64,000 nucleotides of DNA, taken from NCBI GenBank assembly GCA_012295275.1, contig CM022666.1, positions 7,061,765 through 7,125,764 of the forward strand, read 5' to 3'. A model generated the notes under the pieces. The model searched no databases, was not told where the DNA came from, and saw nothing but the letters and a program-made list of their open reading frames with translations. Both the position numbers and the translations under genes were made by a program. Within the stretch, counting starts at the first letter, position 1, and each line of letters begins with the position of its first letter. Positions 1-23,590 of the stretch are shown here, one piece after another. The DNA is from Chrysomallon squamiferum (lineage: Eukaryota > Mollusca > Gastropoda > Neomphalida > Peltospiridae).

Positions 1-21
1 TATATTAGAAGTTTTACTTAC

Positions 22-11702
<11,681 letters not shown>

Positions 11703-12781
11703 CAGTGGTTCTCAAACGTTTTGAAGTCGGGGCACACGTGAAGCCTAAAAACCCCCAGTAATAACTGAAAGAAGGATATTGCGGCTGAATCGGTTGCGGA
11801 GCAGGCTGCCGAGGTTGTGTATTCTCATTGACTACATCTATGTCAGATTCTTCATCATTTCGCGTATAAACGGTTCTCGTCTGAAATCTGTACCGTTTGT
11901 TTTTCTTCTGTGAGAGATGTTCACTGATATATTTAGAGTTACCACCCTTGTGTGAGAGATGTTCGCTGATATATTTAGAGTTACCAGTTTTGTGTGAGAA
12001 ATGTTTACTGATATATTCAGAGTTACCGCCCTTGTGTGAGAGTTGTTCACTGATATATTTAGAGTTACCGCTCTTGTGTGAGAGATGTTCACTGATATAT
12101 TTAGAATTACCGCCCTTGTGTGAGAGATGTTCACTGATATATTTAGTTACCACTTTTGTGTGGGAGATTTTCACTGATATATTTAGAGTTACCGCCCTTG
12201 TGTGAGAGATGTTCACTGATATATTTAGAATTACCGCCCTTGTGTGAGAGATGTTCACTGATATATTTAGATTTACCGCCCTTGTGTGAGAGATGTTCAC
12301 TGATATATTTAGATTTACCGCCCTTGTGTGAGAGATGTTTATACTGATATATTTAGAGTTATTGTTCAGTGAAGGAAATCTTTCATCAACCGTTTGCTTT
12401 TAACAAATGTAACACTATAATAGGCTATAATTCCATAAAGTATTAAAATTTTAGATGGGTAGTGACTCTGACAGAGATAGGAATATGTGTCACAAGAAAT
12501 CTTTGGCTATTTATCACACTTGCACACCCTGTCACTCATACTGTCATGGTAAACTACTGCGCAGGCTCGAGCAGCCTCGCTTGCTCATCAGCCAAAACTC
12601 GTTTCGAAAGAGTTTATAATGTGTATAAAATCTTCTTCCGGGCAAACGGCTATTTCTTACTGGTTATCTTTCCTCTCTTAACATAATACATTTTTTATCA
12701 TCACAAATATCTACCTATATCCTTGAACTTCGTGGGGCCACACCTAAGCATGTGCCCGGGCACACCCTTTGAGAACCATTG
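11703..12781. mobile_element. Non-autonomous hAT-type DNA transposon (MITE-like), 1079 bp
   Basis: The left end reads CAGTGGTTCTCAAACG and the right end, reverse-complemented, CAATGGTTCTCAAAGG, so 14 of 16 terminal bases match. Both have the CAGTGGTTCTCAA form known from hAT-superfamily termini. The element is flanked by a perfect 8-bp direct repeat GAGTAACG (11695-11702 and 12782-12789), the size hAT transposases generate. There is no transposase-like protein inside; the interior is mainly an 11-copy 42-bp minisatellite. Orientation is undetermined. The intact target duplication implies a fairly recent insertion. Confidence 0.9.
11903..12362. repeat. 42-bp minisatellite, 11 copies, inside the hAT element
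   Basis: The unit contains GTGTGAGAGATGTTCACTG and ATATATTTAGAGTTACCG; one unit is 39 bp because of a 3-bp loss. Since 42 is a multiple of three, all copies stay in one frame and produce long repetitive open frames on both strands (up to 239 codons on the minus strand). They have no recognisable domain, so the frames are judged non-coding. Confidence 0.93.
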
Positions 12782-12789
12782 GAGTAACG

Positions 12790-14786
12790 AGAAGTCGTGC
12801 GGAGCAGAGGTGTTCGTTCGTTCGTTCTTGTTCGGAACGTCGACAACCAAGGATAAATATTCTGGGATCTGTGAACTTTAACTTTTATATATTGAAAGTA
12901 TAAAATAATTCCTGAACTCTGACTTTTGATAAGCTAACATGAAATATCTTTCAGTAGATTGAACAAATAACATCTGATTATTCTTTGAATTCTGAACAGA
13001 ATTTAGTTAGTTTTTCTTTACCTTTCAGTTTATAAAATAAATGTTATTACATCTTTGTACTTGTTTTTCGGTTTTGGATATATGAATTCCAGTTAACCAT
13101 TTAGTGGAATGGACCTTAAGTTAACTTTATATTGGGATAACAACGCCTGAAATCCGAATAGTTTATTATTTTGTGATCGGACGATGTTTAATTATATTAC
13201 CGACATTTACAATTTGATGTACTGAAAAGACAACTCCATTACAATATGCTGTAGAAGCTAGGCCATGTTATATCACACAGCGAAGATGCTGTAACAGATG
13301 CATTTCGTTTCTCAAGCATTTTCTTTTTGCTGCTTTTTATTCTTTAAAATTAGATAAACATAAACCACAATTATACTTTGTACTGATGTTTTACTGTTGT
13401 TACCTTTACTATGTGTATTTTTAAAAATAAAAAATAAATAAATAAATAAATAAATAAATTCAGTTATTCGAGGCATTTGTAATTGGTGTGAACAATTACA
13501 ACAATGACAATAATCTGTGCAAGCAGGCAATTACACAAGTAATATGGTAAAACAATTTGAAAAATGTAACACTATAGTTTGAAGCCTATATATTGTTTTG
13601 TTAACTCGTTATTTGTTGTCTACAAGTTGTGGAATTTCTCATTTTGTTTGGCAAAACAAAGAAAGAAAAAAAGCATAATATTTTTCTAATTCAAAGTATG
13701 TGTTATGGTATTATTCTAATTCAAAGTATGTGTTATATTTACAACATTTGTATATACCTCTTAAAGTTAAAGCAATCGGAACCGAGGTGGTGATTACATA
13801 TGAAGTAATTGTAAGTTCTAATAGATTACCTATATTTCACTGAGTAACCGTACTCATACATTTTCAGAGTAATCGTAAAGTACCGGTAATTTGCAATGTA
13901 ATCGCTCCATTACTTGTTTATATGTACTATTATTAATAGCCTGTTAATGTGAATGTTTTAACGAACTATAGTGCGCATAGACATATTTAATTAATCTTTT
14001 TAATATTTTCAGATCAGCTAATTGCAGCAAACCTCTACTGGCATCAAGATTACCGAAAATCATAAAAAAGGGGGAAAAAAAAAAAAAGAAAAAGTCTCTT
14101 CTACAAGGCTATAAAAAAACTGAGTGTGCAGACCAATGGTATTGCCTAAAACGATAGATGCAGACGACAAGATAGTTTCGATCGCCAGAGACTCTTGTTC
14201 TTATTTCAACCAAAACGCAAAAGTTACGTTTATTGCATTCGATATTCATGTACGTATTCTCTTCAGTGGGCGTACATTATAGCTTTTGAAAATAGGTTTA
14301 TATATGTAAATTCTAAATTAGAACAATATATATCGTTTACAGAATTATCTAAAGTATTCTAGTCGACTACAAAACAACGTATTGTAATTTCTGTGTATCC
14401 TAATTTAGTAATTATATTTTAATTTCAGGAACGTTACTTCTGACTATAATTTAAAATGCTGGTAATTTCACTTTATTTCATTTTTGTTTGCTAGTTTAAC
14501 GAATCCAAGAGCTGAAGAGGATATCCGATAATGATTTCATGTATAAATAGTTAACAATGCATGACATCCATTACAAAGTAAATAATAACTAATAAGTAAG
14601 TCATTTAAAAAAAAAAAAAAATGTACACAATTTCATTTGTTATGATTCATTGAATGTCGGTAATATACAAGACAGAAGCTAAAACAAAATAATGATTTAC
14701 TGAATGAGACACAAAATATTTCGTACTTCATTCAGAATGCTTTATTTTTATGGATGGTGCTTTATTCATTTCTTTATTTCTATATG

Positions 14787-14846
<60 letters not shown>

Positions 14847-14919
14847 GTTATTATTTTCATCAGATAATGACCTAGATCGAGTCACATTAATTTGAACAAC
14901 TAACACATTATTTCCCATA
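12790..14919. other. Intergenic DNA upstream of the SLC16-like gene
   Basis: AT-rich sequence without a recognisable gene. It holds a (TAAA)n run near 13435-13460, a 33-bp direct duplication at about 13684-13740, A-tracts near 14075 and 14610, and a 58-bp ATT run at 14788-14846 that ends about 75 bp before the SLC16-like start codon. The minus-strand poly-Asn frame over the ATT run is an artefact. Confidence 0.5.
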
Positions 14920-15090
14920 ATGGCTGACGGAGATTTAGAAAACAAAGATAGTAAATTACTGAAAACAGCTGGAGATGGAATATTTGGTGGAGAATATGAA
15001 AATAGAAATGGAAAAGGAAATACACTTGTATATGACAGTAAAGAGGTAAGATTTTCTATAATGTATTCACACACATACACACATACACAC

Positions 15091-15129
<39 letters not shown>

Positions 15130-18100
15130 AGCACTTGCACACCATATACACATACATACACTAGATACTTTTCATGATTATTTTCTGTTTTTCCAAAACA
15201 GTTAAGAAGGATTTATTTATATTGTTATTTTGTTATTTATTAATTTTAATGCCTGTAAGGATAAATTACTTACATAATTCATTCTTGATGAAGGAATATA
15301 TTTTTGACTTTCATTGTCACATGTGAAACTTTAATTTCTGATTATTTGATGTAATCCTTTTTTGTCCTTCTCACTTTATATCATTTATTGTTATTCATTT
15401 ATTAATCTTAAGAATGTTAAAAATGCCATGATATTTACAGTTTAATAAATCATTGAAACCATTTTACACTGTTTTGTTTTAAGGAAGACAGTTTAACAAG
15501 AGATGATCAAAAGACTAATGCTGCAAATGATGCTGACACTGTAGATGCTGCTGCTGCTACTGAAGAACAGTATCCTATTGATAGAGGCTGGGCTTGGATG
15601 ATTGTCATTGGTAAATTTAAAAAAGAAGAGTATATATAAATATATATAAATAATTGATCAGTTTTAATTATTGTTTAAAAACCTTGTAACACATTTCTGT
15701 GTTAATGAATGTGCATTTGTAGTGGCATTTTTTTCTTTTACAAGTTCTGCAGTATAGACAATTGATTCATTAAACAGCAGAACAGAAAAAGAATATCATA
15801 TGAATCTTTGATTTACCAGTCACTGTAATAATGTTTCTTCAAATAATGTCTAATAGAGAAAAAAAAACATAACAGTTATTATAGATTGTATGATTTGCTT
15901 ACCGTATCTGTCAATATTATTTCATATCATCTATTTTATTTATTTATAATTATATTTTTTTTAATTTAGGTTGTTTTGGAATGCATATTCTTGCTGTCGG
16001 AGGTATAAAATCATTTGGTGTTCTGTTTGTTGAGTTCGAAAGTAAATACAAGACATCATCAAAGGCTTTGGCTGGAGTCCAAGCAGTAGCAGCTACACTG
16101 ATGTTGGCACTTGGTCAGTTTTGAAATTTCTTAATTTTTTGATTTTATTACTGGATAGGTCTTGTAATTTTATGGGTGCTGCATCTGTTTCATAACCTGG
16201 TGTTTATTGTAACTTGATGTATATTGTAAGTCAGTATGTTACAAAATGTATGCATATTGCTTTTTTTATTTGGAGACTTTTACAATTCAGTAGATGTTTA
16301 TATTTTTGAAATATATATTTTTAAAACTAATTTTGTTTTTTATTTTTTTAATAAGGTATGTCAACATGTAAACTGTTGTTACTTGGTTATATTTAGGACC
16401 TGTATCCAATGCACTGGCATCTAGGTACACATGTAGGGTGGTGGTAATGTGTGGAGGATTGCTGACCTGCGGAGGCTTTGTTTGTTCAGCTTTCATTCCA
16501 TCATTTAAATGGTTGTTTGTTACTTATGGACTTATGGGAGGTAGGTAGCCTTTCTGAAATAACTGTAAAATATGGTACTTTCTAGAAGATTTGAACATTT
16601 ATATGATGGGTAACTTGGGAGTAGAATTATTAATATTTTAATGGTTATTAAGTATTGAAGATGCATTCAGTGTTAAATGAAAAAATTGTTTTTAAATTAT
16701 TATTTTTTAAACTTTATAATACATGCTATTCAAATATTTAATTATTGCATTATTTTATCTTTCACAGGCATTGGATTTAGCCTGAGCTATGCCCCTTGTG
16801 TAGTCATGGTTGGACATCATTTTAAAAAGAGGCGATCACTGGCTAATGGAATTTCCGTTTCTGGAAGTGGTGTTGGTGGTTTTGCTTTACCCAATCTAAT
16901 GAGGTTTCTGCTAGATCACTATGGACTTATGGGAGCCTTGATTATAATTGGTGGCCTCATGTTGAATATTTGTGTATTTGCATGTCTTTTTAGACCTCTT
17001 TCCAGTTACCGAAGGACTAGCAAGAAATCCAGTAAGACTATTCCAGAGGATAATATAGTTAAAAATCCTGTTATGGCTGAATCTGATGCTTCAGAATCCA
17101 AAATGTTTGTTCAGAAGATTCCTGAAAAAATAAGCCTGCTAGCGACAAAAAGAAGATATTTTTCTCAGGACGGCCCCAACGTGCCTGATGGCGATTCATC
17201 AATAGATAGGAAGAAACGTCTGCAGAAGTTTTTTTCTGTGGACAATAATCATCCACCAGGAAGTGACTCACCAGTGCAGCATCACAGAATGAGACTAATC
17301 TCACAAACTGAATTTCAAAGTGAGACATCTCTGTATGCCAGTTCTGGTGATTTGGTTCTCGCTTCTTTTCAGAACATACCAGAAGTTGAGAGTATCACAT
17401 CTGTAGAGGAGCCACAAAATGTGTGTTGTTCTTTTTTCAGGTTGTCTACAAAAACTGGCAAAACAAAGGCCAGTGTTCCTCTCTTTAACTTTTCTCTGTT
17501 GTTGAACCCATTGTTTTTAATTTATTTGTTTTCAGTAATGTTCGCTAACTGTGGTTATCCAAATATTTTTATGATGTTACCATCATATGCAGAAATTGAA
17601 TACAAAACGGACAAGAAAATGGCTGCCTTGCTTCTCTCAATCATCGGATTATCTGATTTAGCTGGTCGTCTTTTCTTTGGCTGGTTTTCTGATCTCAAGC
17701 TGATTCCAAGGAGATATATCTTTATGACAAGTATGGCCATAAGTGGAATACTGCAGATCATTTTACCATTTGTGAAGAAAAAGGAAATGTTGATATTTTT
17801 TTGCAGTTCATTTGGATTTTTCGCAGGGCTTATGTTGCACTTATTGCAGTCGTTCTTGTAGATGTATTAGGAGTGGAGATGTTGTCCAGTGCCTTTGGTT
17901 GGGTCACTCTGTCCATGTCTGTAGGTCTTGCTGGTGGACCACCTCTTGTTGGTAAGTAGAAAAATTCTTGTATAACATTTCAGTTTTAATAAACAGAGTA
18001 TAATCTTTAGAAGTACATAACCAGATAATTTGTAATCTGGGACAGCCAAATGTAATTCATCAGACTATTCCAATCATTATGCTCATTATCATGATATATT

Positions 18101-18735
18101 TGCATTCAGAAACTTTATTGCTAAAGAACATAAACTGATGTCCCTGATGTATTAATTCATTTGAAAGTGTCAAAAATTCTACTTTCGCTGTCATACATTT
18201 TCACTTTTCCAACTGGAATGTCATCACATAACAATAACCACTCGTTGTGTCTCAAAATGGTAAACAGACTTTATGATGTTACTAGACCAGATTGCCTATG
18301 TTCACAGAAAAAAAAATCTTTCTTATACTACATTGAAGCTTACAGTCTTTTATATATTCAGGTGATGTGAACATTGAGGGGAAAATGTTTATTTAATTAT
18401 AAAAATTGGCATTGCTTGTGAAGAAGAAGAAAAAAATAATACCTTTTTGTTTACTTCTTCTGTGATACAGATATGTTTGAATAAAACGTGTATTCAGTTT
18501 TAGTTACCTTCATCATCTATCCTTTCAACAAATTTTAATATTTCATTTCATATTTGTTTCAGGGGCTCTGCGTGATATGACCAGTTCCTGGGGTCTGTCA
18601 TTTATTGTTATTGGAATTTTGACCGTCATAGGATCCATTATAGTTGCACATGAACCTCTTGTTAGAATATGGGTGGAGAAAAAATTGGAAAAGAAGAAAA
18701 ATAATGCAGAAAATATTAAAATGACTGATCTATAA
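14920..18735 (+). CDS. SLC16-family (monocarboxylate-transporter-like) MFS protein, one-base frameshift
   Basis: Coding exons: 14920-15045, 15484-15610, 15970-16113, 16397-16540, 16768-17951, 18563-18735, all GT/AG with matching phases. Total is 632 residues once the frameshift at 17826-17828 is allowed for. SLC16 proteins are 12-TM major-facilitator transporters of monocarboxylates, aromatic amino acids, creatine or thyroid hormone. The family signature before TM1 is seen as DRGWAWMIVIG (about residues 76-86), and the TM4-5 motif as HHFKKRRSLANGISVSGSGVGG. A cytoplasmic loop of about 140 residues separates TM6 from TM7, after which helices resume (FNFSLLLNPLFLIYLFSVMF, SIIGLSDLAGRLFFGWFSD). 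The C-terminal half continues in the shifted frame as AYVALIAVVLVDVLGVEM and ends in a lysine-rich tail. The subfamily and substrate cannot be assigned. The N-terminal 75 residues are acidic and unlike anything recognised. Confidence 0.93.
15066..15126. repeat. (AC)n microsatellite in SLC16-like intron 1
   Basis: CA dinucleotides begin about 20 bp after the first donor site (15046). Confidence 0.9.
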
Positions 18736-19800
18736 GGCAGACTTATGAATTATTTGAGAAACAAATTAGATATGTTCAGTATGTGTGTATACACACATAT
18801 ACAGGTGTGTGAGAGAATGAATGAATACATATCTATAGGAAAATATTGACGTTAGGGCCACTTAATTAGGATCATTGGTATAATATGAGTTGGTTTTTGT
18901 TTTTGTTTTTTATTTGGCAGTTAATATTCATTTATTAATGTTTAAATCTTAATTATTTACATTCATTAATGTGGAAGATATTCCATGACTTTCACTAAGG
19001 ATGCTTATAAACTAAATATGCATTTTGATATATTGATAGGGTTATTTTATGTTGTGATATGTTGTAATTTATTCGTTAATTTTTTGAGATTCTAATGGAG
19101 GTTTTCTATATAATATACATGACATGACATTTAATTCGACGGTGACATTTTCTGTTAGCACTTTCCTTTTTTTTTCAGGCAAGATATTTATTTTAGATAA
19201 TTATACATTCTTGATAACTGTTTTGTTTGTTTTGTTGTTGATATTTTATTTTAATGATTTAATAATGGTATTTGTAAATTTCATAAATTTATAAAGAATC
19301 ATTTCATTGCAATTAGTCCTCTATATTCTTTTACAATTTTTATTGTAACTTTATTTTATTTTTTCTGTAACCTTTTTCATAAGACAATCTAGTCAGATTA
19401 AACAATGATGAAACAGCGAAAGAAAGTCAAAGTTTTACTATGCCAAGATTTCAGATGTATATGTTAATTGTATCATTCTGTCATAGGTATATTATCTTAC
19501 TGAAATTTTATATTGAAACGGTTTTTAAAATCAAAAGGTATTTACAGATACATTTACATTATTTTATAACTTTATAATTATAAACTTTATTTTCTAACTA
19601 TTATAGCCTGTTAGATAGCAACAGTTTTTAAACATTTTAAGTTTTATAAAACAGTATGCATTTTTTTATATTCATTTATATTAATATTCTTGTTCATTTG
19701 AAACTGTTACATTTATACAAATGTTTTTATTTTACTTTTATAATCAATGTATTTGTCATTTTCTTTTTTAATAAAAGAAATATCTGAAAGTATTAAAGGT
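18736..19800 (+). other. Probable 3'UTR of the SLC16-like gene
   Basis: AT-rich sequence after the TAA stop with no open frame. An AATAAA hexamer followed by AGAAATATC lies near 19769 and is the best-placed polyadenylation signal. Other A/T-rich near-matches exist, so the exact end is uncertain. Confidence 0.4.
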
Positions 19801-22379
19801 TTTGTTATATGGTTTACGTTTATATTTCATTTCACAAACTGAAAGATTTGTAACTCATGTCCAGGTATTTACAGAATATAAGATTAGTCATTGTTATTGC
19901 TTCCACTATCATTACCTTTAAAATGTAATACCAGTTTTTGATGATAATGGGTATGAAGCCATTTTCTCCTTTGCATTTATTTGAGACTTCAGAAAATTTA
20001 AAAAAAAAAAATATAGTTTTACTCATGAAATTTAAAAAAAATTAAAAGAAGAATGATATAAAACCTGCCTATTTGATCACAATACTGAACATTAAAAACC
20101 CATTGACTTTTCAGTAATATAAAAAATATTTTTTTATTCATGTTTATAATATTATCTCAACTTGTGAAAGCTGAGACTTATTTTATGAATTTTAAAAAAA
20201 TTATATTGGAACCTTTTGTAAAATAAAAATAAATTCTTCAAAAATGTTTTTACATATAATAGTAATATATATCTCTTCTAAAAATATTACGAAAGTTTTT
20301 GTCAAATGAAATTTTCAAATAAACATATAGCTTGTTTTTGCTAAATTAAAATTTTATTTAAAATGAATGCATCGTAAACTGAAAGTGACTGAACATTTGT
20401 TACATTTTTATAAGCTTTATTTTTATTTTTGTTAAATTTTATTTTGTGCAAGTCTTTTAAAACAAGTTAATGATACACTCAATACTTACCTGTTTTGAAA
20501 AAACAACTTAAAAACAAGTCACATTTGTTCATACATACAACTGTTTATTGCCAACTACCATGTTTATACATTAAAACAACACACAATGGACCTGCAATGT
20601 AGACACTGGCATGTAAATACTCCAACATCTCCACGACAGCTAATAAGTCCCAACAATGAATCATCATAGACAATTTTTTTAAAATTTCAATTTCCTAATC
20701 TGAAAACTTTTGAGATTCTGTTTTACTTTTTCTTTTTTTTTTTTATACTGGCTAGTTATTAATTTATTTAAATTTGAATATTTTGTTTATTTTATACATT
20801 TTTTGTTTTATATTTAATTTTTGAATTTTAAAGTTAATTTTTCATACATTAATTTAATATTACTATTTAATGTCTGCTCAAGAAACAACATTTATTTCAG
20901 GTTAAATATTTCATACCTTTTAAAATTGAAATTAAAAGGGCACTTTTTTTATTTTATTAACTCACTCTGTTAACATCTTCTTTATTATATTGACTAAAAT
21001 TCTCCAAAAACAAATCAGCATTACACATTTTACCCACCACCATAAAACATAACCATTTTCAACAAATATTTTTTAAACTTAAAAAAGAAATTTTAAAAAA
21101 TCCCAGAGCAATTGGAAAAAAAAAAAAAAAAAAAATGTTATGATTCATTGTTTTTCATCTTTAGTTTTATGGAAAATGTTATCACTCACACACACAATAC
21201 AGTGAATGAAAAATAAAATTTCACATTTTTTTTTTCTTTTTTTTTCTCAGTATTCTTGTCTGAATGTAACATATGCACAGAATACATTTACACATGGCAA
21301 ATCTTGAAAACATTCATTCAAATATAGCCTACTCTTAAAAAGGGCAAAGCTAATTATAATTATAACTGCAGCTGAACTCACAGTTGTCTCCCTTAGTCTT
21401 ATGTTGTATATCCCTCCTCACATAAGAGCATCAACAGTAAATTTATGGGCAGCAGAACTGTTGTCATTTCTTAGGATCACAGTATAATTATGTAGGCCTT
21501 TTAGGTGTTTGAAAAAAGGTAACGGTTCTGGTTATAACAAGAAATTAAGGAAATTATTTATTTAGATTTTTCTAAGTTAAAGATGTACATTATAAAATTA
21601 GGTTTTATGAATCTGTCTTATAGTATGTCTTATTTTTTTGTTACGGTAATGAGTGACTTATGTGTATAGATGCTGAATCAAAGCAAAAAATATTCTATTT
21701 ATATTTTCATGTTAAATCTAAAAGAAAAAAAAAAAAAAAAAAGAAAATGGCAGCTTTCATGAAATAGCTTTGTTACATTTTTCTTCTACTAATTTTTATA
21801 TCAGTAAAACAAGTGATCATATTATCATCCTTGCTCAAAACCAGAACCGATGCTTTTTAAAAATAAACTGGCATCACAGATGATTATTGTGAAATAAATT
21901 TTAATTTCCCAATTTTAAAATGCATTCATGACATAATTTTAATTATACATATTTTCTTGCTAATTACAAAACAGTTATAATAATCATAAAACAATGAAAA
22001 GAAAAATTCTAAACAATAGTATACACTGATCCCAATAATAAAAAAAAGTCAACAGGAAGGATTAATAATGAACAGCTGCACTAAATATTATTGGAGTTAA
22101 TATAAGCTATAGAATTTTTCACTTTACATACAAAAGTTAATATCTACAGAATGGTCTCCCAACCACCAGTTATACCTCTCATATAAAAAATAAAATAAAA
22201 GTAAAAAAAAAGTAATAAATGATTGGCAGTAGCTTGAAATATGAAATTTTATTAAAATGATTTTTATTTTAATCTTTTTAATCAGAATTTGATAAAGTAC
22301 TAATTTCGGTCCTGTATTTCAGACATTTCCATTAAAAACTCAGTTTGTGTTAAATAATCAAATTTTATTTCTATTAAAA

Positions 22380-22450
22380 TTCTTAAATGGATTTGAACCA
22401 GGGTCCTCTAAGCTCTATTGTTCCTTGTATAAGAAAATTTTCGCTAGCTA
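22380..22450 (-). mobile_element. tRNA-derived SINE remnant
   Basis: On the minus strand, GGACCCTGGTTCAAATCC is an almost perfect RNA polymerase III B box with T-arm pairing. Upstream sequence is only loosely tRNA-like, so this is not a functional tRNA gene. It is more likely the decayed head of a SINE. Confidence 0.4.
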
Positions 22451-23377
22451 AAAATAATACCCACTAAATACAATAAATAAAATCGGCAAGGAATTTCACG
22501 TTTTTATTAAACAAACCACTGCCAGTGTTGTTTATGTAACAAGGTTGTGTGAAATACATGACCGTTTTGTGCAACACGTTTCTGATAAAAATATATTACT
22601 ATTGTATAACAATAACAATATCATTTCTCTTCTAGATTCATTTTCCAGTATTCCCCAAACCAGGTCTTTTTCTACTGTAACTAAGTGTGTAACATGCTGA
22701 ATATTAAAAAGGAAATTTTCTAGATGGATGTTGTTTTTGTTTCTTGAAGTAATGATAATAATAACCACTGCCATTATAACTTGAATTACACTCTTTAAAT
22801 GTTACCAAACAAAAACTGTTTTAATTAATGTAACTAATGTTTCAAGGATTTCAAATTTCTGTCTTCATTGGCAATGTTGTTAAAGAGACAAAACAGGACT
22901 GAATGTCAATAAATTTGTGACTCTTTAATTTTTAATTTAAACAAAAATTAAACTGTCTGCGTGAATATACACTGGACATATCTCCTTATTTGAAAGCAAA
23001 CATTAAATCCAAAACATATTTTTAAATGATTGAATTAGCCATATTGAGAAAAGAGTATGCTAAAAAAAAAAAAACAACCAACTTTTTCTATCAAGGCAGA
23101 ACACTGATATTTTGATGGAAATATGGAAAAAGATCAGAAGATAAAATAACATGTCATAATTTTTTTTTTTAAAACAATGATTTACTAAGAATACAAAACA
23201 ACAACTGTGATAAGATAATATAGATATATATATATATATATATGTAACACATTGAATAAAACTTGTATGATATCATGCAGTTACAACAGTGAATTGTCTT
23301 CATTTAATCGGTGCTTGTTTTGTGGTACAGTCGTCCATGGCACAAGAAAATGGTCACACGTACTTTTTCAAATGGTG

Positions 23378-23590
23378 AGCATTCAAAACATACAAACAGT
23401 TAATAGGAATATAGTATCCAGTATAATAATAATTCAAACAGCAAGAATTTAAAATGTACAAATGGTTAACAGGAATATAGTATCCAGTTTAATATTAATT
23501 CAAATAGCGATCATTCAAAACTTACAAATGGTTAACAGGAATATAGTATCCAGTGTAATATTAATTGAAATGACAAGCTTTTGAAATTAA
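23378..23590. repeat. Tandem repeat of about 68 bp, three copies
   Basis: Copies share ACAGGAATATAGTATCCAG and ATTAATTCAAA, with scattered substitutions. There is no protein frame across the copies. Confidence 0.75.

Noticed and set aside
17071-17328. Minus-strand open frames inside the SLC16-like exon (also 17555-17761)
   Set aside because: They are antisense shadows of a well-supported coding exon.
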